Assembly (NCBI GenBank): GCA_958430865.1
Contig: CAUDNR010002302.1
Span: forward strand, 1 to 63,123
DNA: 63,123 nt
Direction of reading: 5' to 3'
Source: Entrophospora sp. SA101
Taxonomy: Eukaryota; Glomeromycota; Glomeromycetes; Entrophosporales; Entrophosporaceae
Shown here: positions 11,943-24,654 of the stretch, piece by piece
Numbering within the stretch: position 1 is the first letter of the stretch
How the letters are laid out: every line of letters starts with the position of its first letter
Notes under the pieces: generated by a model
The model's input: the letters and a program-made list of their open reading frames with translations, nothing else
What the model was told of the DNA's origin: nothing
Databases searched by the model: none
Made by a program: the position numbers and the translations under genes

Positions 11943-13133
11943 ATGGGTGTTGTGATCTCTCGTTTCACTTCACAAAAGAATGATAATTATGAAAAAATAT
12001 TATCGGAACTTGATGATAATATTCGTAAAGCAGAAATATGCCTAGGTGAAATAAAAATACGAGAACGTAATGCATTAATAATCTGGATAGTGTATTCATT
12101 ATTAGCATATATCGCATATGTAGTAGGATATTGGTATTTTATCTATATGTCTAACGAGGGAGAAAATTGGGATTTCATGAAGGTGGCGCCTGTTTTAACA
12201 GGACCTTTTTTCATAGTAATTGGTTATAGATTCATTGCTTTATGGTATAAAAGAGAAGAAACAAATGAAATATCTCAACTTGAACAACTAAGAGCCAAAC
12301 AAAGCCTTAAAGTAGAAGAATTAAAAAAGAAAACTGGTTATTATACAACTAAAACTTTGTTGGAAAGATACGATTCAACAACCAAACTTCCAGCAAATCT
12401 TCCCGGTCAAAAAAATCTACCATTAACAACAGCACCTGGTAATTTAAAACTTGGGCCAAATTCTTTACGTCAACGCTTACCACCACCAAACAACAACAAC
12501 AACAGTGGAGTTAATAATAATAATGGAAATATTGACCAACAATTATCTAGATCATTATCATCATCGTCAATAAATCAAATTAATAATATACAAAATCAGC
12601 AGCGTCATTGGTATGATAAACTAGTTGATGTAGTTGTTGGTGATGATGAGCAAAAATATGCTTTGATTTGTAAGGATTGCTATACTTGGAATGGTTTGAC
12701 TTTTGCAGCTGATTATGATGATATTCAATATTATTGTAAAAATTGTAATCATTTCAATCCATCAAAAAGATCTTTAAGAAATAATGCTGTTTCAGCACCA
12801 GCACCATTAAATCAGTCACTATCTACAAGCAATACCAGTAATAATAATGGTGATGATAATAATAATTTATTATCACCATCAAATGGTAATCTTGATGCCT
12901 CAATTGATTATTTATCACCAAGAAGAGGTCGATCTACAACACCAAAACCAACAAGTAGAGATTCATCATCAGGTCCGGAAAAATCAAAAGAAAAACATGA
13001 TAATCATGATGACGATGGTGATGTTGCTGTTAATAAAAGATTGACATCAAGATCTAGAAGTAAAGGTAGTCATCATGGTGATGGTACTGAGGGTGATGAC
13101 AATAATGAAGATAATGTTAAAGATGAAGTTTGA
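11943..13133 (+). CDS. LNP1: Lunapark-family ER junction protein, copy 1
   Basis: Single-exon gene of 396 residues. The ATG at 11943 is preferred over the in-frame one at 11904, because it gives MGVVISRF, a Gly-2 N-myristoylation motif like the MGG start of animal LNPK, whereas the longer start adds only Ile/Asn codons. Layout: coiled coil about 12-42, membrane segments about 44-68 and 82-102, coiled coil about 105-130, an Asn-rich linker, a zinc ribbon with Cys243-x2-Cys246 and Cys265-x2-Cys268, and an acidic/Ser-rich tail. Lunapark proteins stabilise three-way junctions of the tubular ER, with both termini cytosolic. The zinc ribbon mediates self-association in characterised members. An apparently identical copy lies at 33219-34409. 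Confidence 0.9.
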   Translation: MGVVISRFTSQKNDNYEKILSELDDNIRKAEICLGEIKIRERNALIIWIVYSLLAYIAYVVGYWYFIYMSNEGENWDFMKVAPVLTGPFFIVIGYRFIALWYKREETNEISQLEQLRAKQSLKVEELKKKTGYYTTKTLLERYDSTTKLPANLPGQKNLPLTTAPGNLKLGPNSLRQRLPPPNNNNNSGVNNNNGNIDQQLSRSLSSSSINQINNIQNQQRHWYDKLVDVVVGDDEQKYALICKDCYTWNGLTFAADYDDIQYYCKNCNHFNPSKRSLRNNAVSAPAPLNQSLSTSNTSNNNGDDNNNLLSPSNGNLDASIDYLSPRRGRSTTPKPTSRDSSSGPEKSKEKHDNHDDDGDVAVNKRLTSRSRSKGSHHGDGTEGDDNNEDNVKDEV

Positions 13134-14419
13134 TGATAATAATATTCAAGAAAATTTGCTCAATTTCAAAATCATGTGAAAATTCATATGATTATGACTA
13201 TATATATACTTCCTTTCTATATTTTCTCACCTCAAACAATTTTATTTAAATTTAAATTTATTATTTATTAATGAACAATTTGAATTGAAAAAAAAATTAG
13301 CAGTATATATATATATATATATTAGTTGACATTAATAAATGAGTGATCGATCAAGAATCTGATATTATCTTTTCTCTTGTTAATAATAATTTGTTTAAAG
13401 AATCGATTCTTTGATTAATTTCTTTATTCGCTCATTTCTTTTATCGATTTAAAGGGGGAGTAACATTTGTATAATTACATTCATTCAATTACTGCTATAA
13501 ATAAAAATTACCAATTGAATAATTTAATAATGCAAAACATTCAATTGTACAATTCATTCTTTCTATAATGGGATGCACAATTTTTTAGCATAATAATAGT
13601 AACTATCGGTCTTGTGACATATCGTGCAGATCAGGAATGATTTCTGGCTTGAGCAAAAATAGCAAACTTGAAAATTATAACAGAAACGTTATAATTGAAC
13701 GAGGAAGAAAATGACGTCGTATAAAAAAATAGCTGAAAATATCGATGTAGCTGAAAGAATTATCAAATAACGAAATTTAGAAGAAAAGCTATCGTTGGAT
13801 CCTTTTAAGCCAGCCCCGCATATTATCCACGCAAACAGAGACTTGAACGGTTTTCTTTTGTTAGGATGATTAAAAAATTGGACAAGTGAATTGTTTTTAG
13901 TGATGAATTTTTTATGCATTCTCATTATTCGTAATAAATCCAATCTTAATATTAATTCGAGTTATTTTATTTTATTCGAATTATTCGTTTTATTCGAATT
14001 ATTCGCTTTATTCGAATTACTCATTTTATTCGTTTATAAAATACAAAATGTTAATTCACAGCTTGATGCAACAAATTCTATATTGTTGTTATTGTTAATG
14101 GATTTTAACTAGGTCATATTTCCTTTAACAAAATAATATAAATTACAATAATTATAATTATAATCTATATTACCACTATGATGATTATTAGTACTCTGAC
14201 TAAGAAAGAAAAAAAAATGTCAATTACTATTTAGGACTACTAAGGAAAAATAGATTGGTAAAGAAAAAATATTTTAATTGGATCGGATTAGGTTTATTCC
14301 ATTACATTACTGCAAACTCTGCATACCTTTAATGAATATGTTTTTGGAAAGGATATTTACACTTTGAGCAAATCTGCAAATATAAAGGCAAGTGAGACAT
14401 ATTGCATTAAAAACAGATA
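13134..14419. other. Lunapark 3' flank
   Basis: AT-rich DNA without a gene. A TA microsatellite is at about 13305-13321. An imperfect 18-bp tandem repeat (unit TTATTCGAATTATTCGTT, about 3.5 copies) lies at about 13964-14031. Both recur in the second copy of the segment. Confidence 0.55.
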
Positions 14420-16047
14420 CACTGCCTGGAAGAAAGTATCGGGACACACATTTTTAATAATTATGCAAAATTTTACATAACAATAAATTATAAAAATAAT
14501 ATCATTTTGTGGCTTAAGTCTTTGAGAATGTGCTTATAAAATGTCATATTTCTAGCCTTCATTTATATTTTTTAATTTTAAAAATACAAACTTCAATTTA
14601 AAATCACGATGATCAACCTTGTATATTTTTTAATTTTACAATTTCTTAAAAAGAAATTTATATCAATATGTAGCTTAGGTTCTCAAGAATACTTATTTGA
14701 AATTTCATGACTTTACCATGGTTAGATATATTGTTATTTAAAATAAAGGATCTGCACTAAAATTGATGGATTAAAATTTTTTTGATCTAATTTTTAAAAA
14801 TGTCTAAAAATTTGGAATTGACTGAAACTGAACAAGGAAAATATTAGGTCTTAGAATAGGTGGTAGTAGTATTAGAAAGATTTCAAAAATACTTAAAATT
14901 CCAAAATCTACTGTTCACAAAAATATTCAACGTTATTAGAATGCAGTGAGTCTAAAAAGTGCATCAAGAAGTGGCCGTCCAAGGGTGTTAAAAGTTAATG
15001 ATCAAAAAATCCTGAAAGAAATTGTGACAAAAAAAAATCGTAGTTCTGCAGAAGAGATCCAAAAAGGTTTTGTTCAAGTAAATGGCATTCAAGTATCAAT
15101 AAAAACTATTCAAAAAAATTTGCATGAACTTGGAGTTTTTTCTAGAGTTGCTGCAATAAAGCCCTTATTAACAGAACAGCAAAGAGAAAATCGATTAAAG
15201 TGGTGTTTAGACAGAAGAGGTTAGACTGTGAGACAATGGAAAAATGTCATCTGGAGTGATGAATCCTATTTTAAAATTTTTAGGAGTGATGGACCATCTC
15301 AAGTTTGGAGGAAAAATGGCAAATGTTACAATATTGAGAATATCAGACCATCTGTTAAACATGGTGGTGGTGGAATAATGATGTGGAGGTGTTTTTCTGG
15401 AAAGGATTAGGACCTCTAGTAAAAGTAGATGGATGGATGAATAATCAGGATTATATTGAAATTTTGAAAAATAATTTGATGCTGTTAATTGCAACACAAT
15501 TTCATAATAGAGGTTACAAATTTCAAGATGATAATGCACCAGTGCACACAGTGAATGAGAGAAAAAAATATTGTGACATTACCTGATTGGCCATCTCAGT
15601 CTCCTGATCTCAATCCGATTGAACACCTTTGGGATGAGTTGGAAAGGAGATTGAAAAAACGTGAATTTATCCCCAAAAGGCTCAAGAATTGGAACTTGCT
15701 CTGCAAGAGGAATGGTCTGAAATTCCTCAAACAATTTATCACAAATTGATTGAAAGCATGCCGAGGAGAATAGAGAATGCATTGCTAATAATGGGTGGCC
15801 AACACAGTATTGATTTATTTGTTTATAATTTTGATGATCAACAGTGAAAATTTTTAAAAATTTAAATTTAATTGAAGTTTGTATTTTTAAAATTAAAAAA
15901 TATAAATGAAGGCTAAAAACATGAAATTTTATAAGCGCATTCACCAAAATCTAAGCTACGTTTTGATAAAATTTTATGTATAATTATTATGTGAGTTTTT
16001 GCGTAATTATTAAAAACAGGTGTCCCGATACTTTCTTCCAGGCAGTG
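14420..16047 (+). mobile_element. Tc1-like DNA transposon, copy 1 (1,628 bp)
   Basis: The termini are inverted repeats of about 28 bp beginning CACTGCCTGGAAGAAAGTAT and ending in its complement, flanked by TA at 14418-14419 and 16048-16049, the usual Tc1/mariner target duplication. The transposase lies inside. Inner sequences on both sides (GCTTATAAAATG.. and ..AAATTTTATAAGCGC) are also complementary. A second, diverged copy is at 35696-37344. Confidence 0.88.
14800..15813 (+). pseudogene. Tc1-like transposase, copy 1, broken
   Basis: Homology starts at ATG 14800 (MSKNLELTETEQ) and ends at TGA 15811-15813. The helix-turn-helix (IPKSTVHKNIQRY), a GRPR hinge, WSDES, FQDDNAPVH and SPDLNPIEHLWDEL are all recognisable, so the DDE core is present in pieces. 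Breaks compared with copy 2: a lost A near 14836, TAG for Glu at about 14938, TAG for Trp at about 15222, a shift near 15398 and a short deletion near 15556. It cannot make an active enzyme. Confidence 0.85.
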
Positions 16048-18800
16048 TATAAGAATCATTTAACATACCTGGCTTGATTTAAATTCATTTACCAATTGAG
16101 TGGTACATCTTCTTTCAACTCTTGGTATAACTGTTTTTTGGTCATGAAGCATAACCTGGAGAAAAAGAGGAGAATCCACTAGATCTGTAAGTCAAACTAC
16201 ATCAGAATAATGCCAGTATTGTGGTTTACCAATGATCCATTGACACATTTAGAAAGAGCTTGTTGCTTGCCATCATAATTATCAAATTTTATTTTGTGAT
16301 AGCAAAGTGCACCATAAAAAGATCAGAAGGTATGATAATGCATTAAAATAAATTGAATGTGATTTAAGAAGTTGGACTTGGTGGATACATATGATTTAGG
16401 TAGAGCATTTTGTAAATTTTTAATATTTTGATTCCATAATGAATTAATTTGGTCATTGACAAACAAAATCACTAACTTTGATCTAACAAATAGTAAAGAT
16501 GTTAAAGACTTACTTTGTTAAAGCCATATTTTTATTTTTTTCCTATTTTGCACAAATCTAGCCATATCTCTGTACTCCTTTGTTCCACAATGAGCAATAA
16601 ATATATTGATCATAGTAATTACATATTTTAGCAAAATATTTTTCCATAATTTTTTGAATTGTTGGGTGTTGTTGATCTTATTTTTTTTTGATTCATATTG
16701 CTCATTTATTATACTAATGGAATAATATTTAAAGTTTCATTTGGATAAATATATCCATTTTCCAAGAGTTTTCTAGTAGCAGACTTCCAAACTTCCTATA
16801 TTTATTCAAATGTTTAAAATCTTTATAAACCCATACCAATTATGAAAAAAAAATATATATAAATGAGTTCACCTTATACCACTGATTGTCATTTTCTTTA
16901 AAAACTTGAGTCTTTTTTTTTTTATTCCTTTAATTCATTTGATAATTTAGTATAATTTGAATCTAATTTTTTTACAATTTTATTAGTCTTGAGGTTTGTG
17001 CTTCAAAATGTTACACTAATTTTATTATTATTATTATAATAATAAATATTGTTAATATTATTGGGAGAGCGTGTTTTAATGGGTGATGGCAATTATTTTT
17101 GTATTTGTGTGGATCAGAATGAATAGGTTATCAACAAATCTTTGAAAATTGCGATAATATTTAAAAATTTTGAAATATTGGAAAGATGATTCTTCCTTAA
17201 TAAAGTTAAATAAACTATGGCGTTATTACAAATAATTATTAAATAAAAACGTAGGCGCAACACGGATAAAATAATACTAAATTACGTATTAGTATAATAA
17301 AATTAAGAATTTTGGAATTAGTTAATTTCAGCCAAAAGAGCGTCCAATCTAATTCCGGTAACATTATCATAATATTAAGAAAATTATATTAACAGGGATA
17401 TTGTCAAAAAAAAAATATATCATACTAATATTAAAAAATATTATTTAATTATCATTAATAATAAAACATATATTATTAACATATATAAATAAAGCCAAGA
17501 AATAACTTAGACATAATTGGTTTGCATTGAATTATTTGTGTTATGTAAAGATTTAAAATTATAATTTGATTGAAGAAACATAAAATAATTGCTTCTTAAG
17601 ATGCTTTAAACATAAGGTAGAAAATAATCCTTCACAATTACATTGTGTGGTGCTATACAAAGCACTTTTAGAGCCAACTTTCTACACTATGTAGAATCAT
17701 GTACATACAAATTCAAATTCATATGGCTTTGTATAAGCTTATATGCTGCTACTAGCTGATATATTTGTCTAAAAATATCAAGTTTAAAGCCTTTTCCTGC
17801 GAAACAATGGTATTGATTATGCTTAAGGTTGTGGGCAAAACTCCTCCAGAAATCAATTAACAAGGTTTCAACAGGTTACACATTAATTGTTTATTAGAGT
17901 TTTGGCAAAGTTTTGCATTTGGGGTTTTGTCAATCATCAGAGTTTTGACAAGGTATATATTAATTGTTCATTAGAGTTTTGACAGATTTTTGAAGCAACC
18001 TTAATTATGCCTCTATTAAAAAAAAAAAATGAATAAATAAAAATGCCTTGCCTCTATAAAATGGGCAAAAAAAAGCCAAGCAAATAAATTTTAATATTCA
18101 CCTTTTGTTGAACTTTTCAATACAAAAAAAATGAAAGGAATGAAATGATGTGTTCTTAAACCCCAAGGTAATTGTTGTTTCTTTAACTGGTTGAAAATTT
18201 TAAAATGTGCATAATTTTTTTTTTCAAAATTTTTTAAATAATAATCAAGTATATACTAATATTAGAAATATTTTACAAATTTCAACTAATAATATTAATC
18301 CATGATTAGCTAACATAAATTGGCTTCATATTAATTATAATAAAAATTTATACAAAATGTGACTCCCAATTACAGTCAAACCTTGATAAACCAAACTACT
18401 ATAAACCAATTTTCACTTTATAATGATGCAAAATATACATGAAGTTGAAATGGTTGAAAATAATTTTGACTTTTTGATAAATAGTCAAAAATAAGTTGAT
18501 TGGTATAATTTTTTAATGTTCTTGTTTATAAAAAATGCTGAGAAGCCCAAATTGCCCAAACTAGTTTGGGCTTTGAGAAAACAGTTTGGACTGGAAACCT
18601 TAAAAAATATACCAAGAATTTGACCATTTTATTGATATTTTCTTTTTCTCACTCAATTTTGTTATCTTCTAGTTTTTTTTTGACTGTCAGGAATTTTAAT
18701 ATTTTTTACGTACTGAGTTTTTTTAATTACACCCATTTTAAATATTTAAGGTTTTTATTAGAAAAATTTATTTATTTTTAGAAGAAAGAATTAAAATTGA
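16048..18800. other. Repeat-derived DNA, no intact gene
   Basis: A faint minus-strand coding trace lies at about 16190-16520 (with phrases such as QNALPKSYVSTKSNF and FDNYDGKQQALSKC); it is stop-ridden and I cannot assign it. A direct repeat (TTAATTGTTTATTAGAGTTT, and TTAATTGTTCATTAGAGTTT about 75 bp later) is at about 17882 and 17958. TACAGTCAAACCTTGATAAA at about 18372 resembles a pogo/Tigger-type terminal repeat; no partner end was found. Confidence 0.35.
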
Positions 18801-18907
18801 TACATATGTAAACTCTATAAGTCGGTCATGTGGGGGTGAGTTCATATGACTGACTTATCGAGTAAACTGACTTATCGAGTGACCGACTTATCGAGTTTAC
18901 ATATGTA
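18801..18907. repeat. 107-bp hairpin/MITE-like inverted repeat
   Basis: The 28-bp arms 18801-18828 and 18880-18907 are reverse complements except at one position. The arms contain TACATATGTAAACTC and ATAAGTCGGTCA. The loop repeats ACTGACTTATCGAG. It could be a small foldback element or a solo pogo-type end pair. Confidence 0.75.
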
Positions 18908-19174
18908 CATTTTACTTCATAAATTGGGCCAGAATTAAACAAAATTGACCAGAATTATAGGGGGTCAATTTCAAAATTTTTTATAATACATCAAACTTTA
19001 ACTTGACATGACTTCTGTTGCATTGAACTTAATTAAAAAACTCAACATAGTTCAATAGCCTTTAACTAGAATAATTGATTTATGTTGTTTTTTTTCAAAA
19101 GTTATATGAGAATTTAACCCATGTCAATTTTAAGAAGACTAGTTATTTTGGATGCATTACTGTGACATGCATTG

Positions 19175-19716
19175 CAGTGATGGCAATGACAGTTATTTAA
19201 CTTTTGAACTGTCAGTTAAATAACTGGTTCAAAGTTAAATAACCAGTTCAAAAAATCATTTGAACCTGCAAACTTTGGTTCAATGACATAAATTGATTGA
19301 TTTGTGCAAGGTACATTGTCTAACCAAAATTGGAAATTATCAGCAAACAATTAACAAATTGGGTTAGATAATATGCACAAGTTTGTTTCTATCACCTATA
19401 TCTTTTTATTGTAAATTATGATTTCTTCTAAGCTGTTCCTGTGTACAAATTGATAAATTTTTAAATCAAGGTGTAAATAAACATTGTCCTTTCCTAAAAT
19501 CAAAGTTATTGACTCTGGATCCAGAAAACAGTACATATAATAATAATATTTGATACTGATTTCCATATTCGCAATGAACTTTCTCAAATAAATTGCAGAT
19601 TGGTTAAATAACTGCTCAGCAAAGTTCAAATGATCAGCATGTTATTTAACTAATTAACAATTCAAAAGTTCAAATAGTTCAAAAAAAGGTTTGAACCAGT
19701 TAAATTGCCAACACTG
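19175..19716. mobile_element. hAT-type non-autonomous element
   Basis: It starts CAGTGATGGCAA and ends TTGCCAACACTG, inverted ends matching 11 of 12. CAGTGTTGGCAA is a typical hAT terminus. The flanking octamers ATGCATTG (19167-19174) and ATGATTTG (19717-19724) match 6 of 8, consistent with an aged 8-bp target duplication. The interior has repeated GTTATTTAAC/GGTTCAAA subterminal words and no transposase frame. Confidence 0.7.
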
Positions 19717-19741
19717 ATGATTTGAATTCTAAGGAGTGGCC

Positions 19742-19874
19742 TAAAGACTAGTGCCGTAAATTATGATGATGGTAGTAATTGTATTTACGGCATATAAAAA
19801 GTGGTTGCAATTACCTTTGCGACCATTTTTGCAACCATACTTTTTCCTTTTTTGGATTACGGCACTAGTCTTTA
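19742..19874. mobile_element. 133-bp MITE with perfect TIRs and 8-bp TSD
   Basis: Perfect 18-bp inverted ends TAAAGACTAGTGCCGTAA are flanked by identical octamers GAGTGGCC (19734-19741 and 19875-19882). The 8-bp duplication points to hAT-type mobilisation. The intact TSD and TIRs suggest a relatively recent insertion. Confidence 0.88.
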
Positions 19875-20161
19875 GAGTGGCCAATCATATTTCAGCATTT
19901 AAAATTAATCATTACTAAAAATATTTTTTAAATTATATTTTTCAACAAAGATATTCTATAATTTTTGATAAAAGAAGGATCATTTAAATCATCTTCAAAA
20001 TTTTCCATTTTTTCTTTGCAAGCAATGCAGATATCCAACCATTTGGTTTATCAGGTAAAACATAAGTATTTTTTATATCAATTACTTCCTCAAGTAGGCA
20101 TTAATAAAATTCTGATGATTCTTTGTGAAAATGTTTTATTTTTGTATGACAAAGTCTAAAC

Positions 20162-20386
20162 TAAAGACGTTGGCCAAAATTATTTTGAAAAATCAATTTT
20201 GGCAGGCAATTTCAGATTTACAATATTTTTCATAACAATATAAAAAAACTACCCAGAATTTCAGCTATTGTTCTAAAGTGTTCAAATAGTTTTGAATGTA
20301 ATTTCAGCAACTAATAAAGTTAATTTTGACAACTAGATTTGATGACGATCATTTACTAAGAGAGGTAATTTCAACTAATGTCTTTA
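20162..20386. mobile_element. 225-bp MITE, same TAAAGAC family
   Basis: Inverted ends TAAAGACGTTGG / CTAATGTCTTTA are flanked by identical octamers GTCTAAAC (20154-20161 and 20387-20394). It shares the TAAAGAC terminus and 8-bp TSD with the MITE at 19742 but differs inside, so the two are diverged members of one family. Confidence 0.8.
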
Positions 20387-20394
20387 GTCTAAAC

Positions 20395-20798
20395 AAAGCC
20401 TAGTCTAGTCCAATAAGTTCAATCTGAACCAATTGGACCAGTCCAATGTACAACTAAACCACTACACCAATTGATTCAAATTGTCCAAAGTCCAATAAAA
20501 TGATTGGACTGGCAGTTTTGACAACACTGCTCCTCATAATGATCCACAGAATTTATTTTCTTTGGCAAATATTTGTAATCATAAGTTAACTATCTATAAA
20601 TTGGTTTAATTCCTGAGAGTCATTATTATATAATTAAATATAATATATAAATTTATTGGTTTAGAAAACTTCTAGAAATAAATAAATATAATATGACTCC
20701 TGAATATGCTGTGGCACAATTTCCTACTAAGTTAAATAGTAAAAATGTATGTTTACTTGGAGGAAAAATTTTTAGTATATTCAGTGGTCCTCAATTAA
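20395..20798. other. BRE1 3' flank with one hAT-like end
   Basis: A CAGTTTTGACAACACTG terminus ends at about 20528 and its complement begins CAGTGTTGTCAAAACTG, hAT-like. The opposite end was not found. The rest is AT-rich 3' flank of the minus-strand BRE1 gene. Confidence 0.4.
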
Positions 20799-23700
20799 TC
20801 AACATAAAAAGATTTGCTTAATATCACTGGTACTGAATGCTAAACCACATGTAGCACATTTACGATTTCGAGCTTCTTGTTGCTGACCCAGACACTCTTT
20901 ACAAAAAATGTGCATACATTTTATAATGCAATGGGATTTGAATCTAATAGAACATGTTGAACATTTCAATAGTTTCTAACAAATATAAATCATTAAGATT
21001 AAAGATTAAAAAAGAAAAAAAAGAAACAATCAGTCAATCGATTTAAGTCTCACTAAAAGAAATTTATCATTACCTCATAACTATACACTAATTTTTCAGC
21101 TGTAACATTAGATTTATCATTATCTACTTCTTCTACTTTTTTCTTACAAATTTCTAATTCTTCATTTAGCCTCCTAACTTTAAATGTTTCTTTTTCATAC
21201 GATTTTGTCAAATCATCATACCTTTTTTGAAGCTAATATTCATCATTTAATGTAAATATAGTAATATTAAAAATATTAAAATATTAAATTTACATGTACC
21301 AAAAAAAAAAAAATAACAATAATAAACAATATTAAAATAATATTTTATTACATCAATATAAGAATTGTATGCTTTATCTATTTTTTCTTTCATTTCTTTT
21401 TGTTGTTGAGTCATTTCAATTAATTTGAGTTTGTGGACATCAACCACTTGTTTAGAACATGCTATTTCTTTATTGGCATTTTCCTAATAACAAAAAAAAT
21501 CTCAATGATTACAACCTGTATCATTAAAATATATGTGTGTATGCATGTGTGTAATATGAGTGTATAAATTACAAACCAATTGTGATTTAAGATTATCTTC
21601 CAAATATTTCATTTGTCGAACATGGTCAGTTTGACTTTGAATAACTGTAGACAAATGATTTTTCTGTTTTTTTAATGATACATTTTCCATCCAAATAGCA
21701 TTCAATTTTTGTCTAGCTTTTGATTCCTAAATAATCATCATATTTAATTAATAATTATAAATTTTGTTTGTAATGGATGTTGACATTTTAACCAATGGCT
21801 GAAATTTTTAAAAATAACATACAGATTCTCTTGCAATTTGCAATCTTTCATCTTGTGCAATAATTTCAAATACTTTTCGAGTATTTTCTTCATCTTGACG
21901 TGTCCAATGATCACCCAAAACTTGAAGTTCTTGTAATAATTCTTTCTCATTCTTTAAAAATAATAATAATAATTAGGTGGTGAGAAATAAATAAAAAGTA
22001 CTTAGAAATATATGGTTATAATATTAGTGTAATAATAATAATAATGAAAATAAATATATGTTACTTTTTTAAGATAATCACATTCTGTTTCTAATTTTGA
22101 GATTTTTTTCATTAATTCCTCTATTTTTTTTGTTAGTACATGTATTGGATCACCACTTGGATCTTTTATACCATATCTTTTATCATATTCTTCTATTTGT
22201 GATTTTAACTCATCAACCTCTCTTTTATATTCAAGTTCTGAGATTTTCATTCTTTGATATTCTTGCATGCCTGGATGTGCATTGTTCATATAATTATCTA
22301 ATTGTTGTTCCAGTTTTGCTCTGATTTCTTCTGATTGTCTATTTTTTTTTTTCAAATTAAATTGTAAACATGTAAAATATAGTATTCCATAACTATTTTA
22401 GTATTAAAAATTTCTTTAATAATAATTTAGAAGAAAAAAGGAAAGATATGTGTATATAGAGAGAAAGCTTTACAATACTTTAATCTTTCTTGTAAATGAT
22501 GATCATATGATAATTTTTGTTGAATGAATTCAAATGTATCAGCACCTGATGCTATTTCATCATAAGAAAATTCTGGAGGTTGAACAGGATTACAATAAAA
22601 ATCTGCAGCATCTTTGTTACCCTCTTGTGCTGCTAATTTCATATGTAGTCTTCGAACTTCATCCATCAATTGTTTAATTATAGTTTTGCGATCATTCGCA
22701 ATCACCCTTAAAGCATTTATTTGATGAAAATCAGTAGGCAGCATTGCTCTTAACTTGTCCACCTCCATTGTCACATCATCTCTTTGTGCACGGATTCTGT
22801 CCAAATCTGTGAGAAGTTTATTTAGCTGTTCTTCTGCATCCTTTTTAGAAAGCTTATTTTCTTCCTGTTAATTATTTTATTTTAATTTAAATATAAGCCA
22901 TTGGTATAAAAAACAATATTTGAAAATAAACCGACTTGTATCTGATTTGTTGCTGAATTCCTAGTAGCTATCATCTTCTCCATTTCGCGACTATTTTGCT
23001 CCATAAATGTACGCAAGTAATCCAAATTTTCTTTGCAATGAAGGTATTGAAGTTGTAAATTTTTGTATAGTGATGATTCTATTACTCGAGAATCTGGAAT
23101 ATTTTTTATCTAAATAAATATATATATATAAATAAGGCCTTATAATGTATTAATGATTAATTCATTGATTGGTTTATTAACTACTTGTTCACGAAGGTTA
23201 TTAATCTCTATTTTTAAATTAGCCTTTTCTTTTGATATTTCTTCTACTTCTTTTAAACGAGACTCTGAAAGTGATTGAAATTGAAATAATTTTTCTTCCA
23301 ATTGTTTTGACTATATAAATAAATCAAAATTTTTATATTAAAATGAGATGGATCTTTTTTCACAAAATAAAGTAAATTCTAGACAAAAAAACTCGTGAAC
23401 ATTATTATCATTAGATTGTGATTCTTGCAAAGTTTGAGTTTTAACACCAGACCAATATCCAAGAGTAACACTTTTTGATTTATCCATACGTTTCTCAGCT
23501 TGTCTTAATTGTTCCTCAGTTGATTCTAATCTCTCTATCTTTTCTCCAAGTTGATTTTTTGTCATCTGTAATTCATCTTTAAGAGAATTTATCTTTTAAA
23601 ATAATAAAAATAATATTTTAATAATTTATAATAAAATAATACTAATAAAAATAATAATAGTAATAATCATCATCATAAACCTCAAATGTCATAGAGTGAG

Positions 23701-24585
23701 TTTTTTCTTGGAGTACGTCAATTTCTTTATTAACGTGTATATAAACTTGGTTTAAATCTTGATTTTCTGATTGTAGTAATTGAATTGATCTATTTTCTCT
23801 TAATGTAGGATCATTAATTTCTCCTTGTAAATCTTTAATAAGATTATTTCTTTTTTCAATCCATAAAATTATTTTTTCTAAAAGTTGTTTTACAATTTCT
23901 TTGGTAATAGTACATTTTTCAATGATTGCATTTTCAATTTTCTCAATTGATTGGTCCTCATTATCAATTTGAGTAAGCCGTTTAAGAAAATTTGAATCAC
24001 GAAGTTGTGCTTTATTTTGTTAATTAATTATTCCCCGCCAATAATGATAATATATATAAATTAATATTGATAATAATATTAATGCTATTAATTATATGAT
24101 AAATAGTTAAAACGTTAATATATATATATTTATACCAATTGGAGGAGCTGAGTTACTGCTATCATCAACTCTATCAATAAGCATCTTCAAATCAATTAAT
24201 AACTATCAAATCAATTAATATTATTAATATGTAAATATATAAAGCACATTAAAAAATATATATATTCTAATTAAACAAACTTGTTCCCAGTATCTATTGA
24301 CAAGACTTAAATGCTTATCATAGTTTTCTTGTTTACTCTCAAGTTGTTTGCTCCATTGAAGTACACGTTCTGCCTCACGCTTGTATTCTTGTAGAGCACG
24401 GTATATAGCTTCTTTTTGGTAATTCTATATAAACATTTTTGAAAATATATTAACGTTAAAAGATCTATTGTTTTTGCTTTGAAATAATAATAATGCCAAT
24501 ATAATTAATATTTTAGATTCCAACCTCTAGCCAATTGGAATCAGAAATATCAAAATTCATTTGTTCACAAAGTTTTTGAATATTT
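20799..24585 (-). CDS. BRE1: E3 ubiquitin ligase Bre1 (5' end unresolved)
   Basis: Fourteen exons join in phase: 24525-24585, 24281-24424, 24136-24202, 23681-24009, 23401-23592, 23185-23310, 22936-23109, 22479-22864, 22065-22338, 21823-21951, 21577-21726, 21352-21483, 21074-21232 and 20799-20975, giving 832 visible residues. The product is coiled coil almost throughout and ends in a C3HC4 RING (KCSTC...KCMHIFCKEC...KCATCG). A C-terminal RING after long coiled coils defines Bre1/RNF20-40, which with Rad6 monoubiquitinates histone H2B. The N-terminal part (AIYRALQEYKREAERV) matches fungal Bre1. The first visible exon enters in phase 2, so an upstream exon is missing; an internal Met lies at about 24553. 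Nested hAT elements start about 380 bp upstream. Confidence 0.9.
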
Positions 24586-24646
24586 CTAAAAAAATGGAAC
24601 TATATTAATATTAATTTATAAATAAGACAAAATTATTGCGGATAAA

Positions 24647-24654
24647 TCACGTGA
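24647..24654. promoter_or_regulatory. CACGTG E-box upstream of BRE1
   Basis: TCACGTGA is a perfect palindrome with an E-box core, about 60 bp upstream of the first visible BRE1 exon on the minus strand. bHLH factors of the Cbf1 type bind this core in fungi. Function here is inferred from position only. Confidence 0.35.

Larger units (their letters stand above)
10165..14529. repeat. Large duplicated segment, copy 1
   Basis: This segment recurs at 31441-35805 with a constant offset of 21,276 bp. Apart from 10176 (G against A), I found no difference in the stretches compared, including the whole Lunapark coding region. Identity runs 110 bp into the Tc1 element. The first mismatch is G14530 against A35806, after which the two Tc1 copies differ at many sites and the right flanks are unrelated. 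Confidence 0.85.

Noticed and set aside
13965..14031. Repeat translating as FELFVLFELF
   Set aside because: A tandem 18-bp AT-rich repeat rather than a peptide-coding array; kept only as a repeat.
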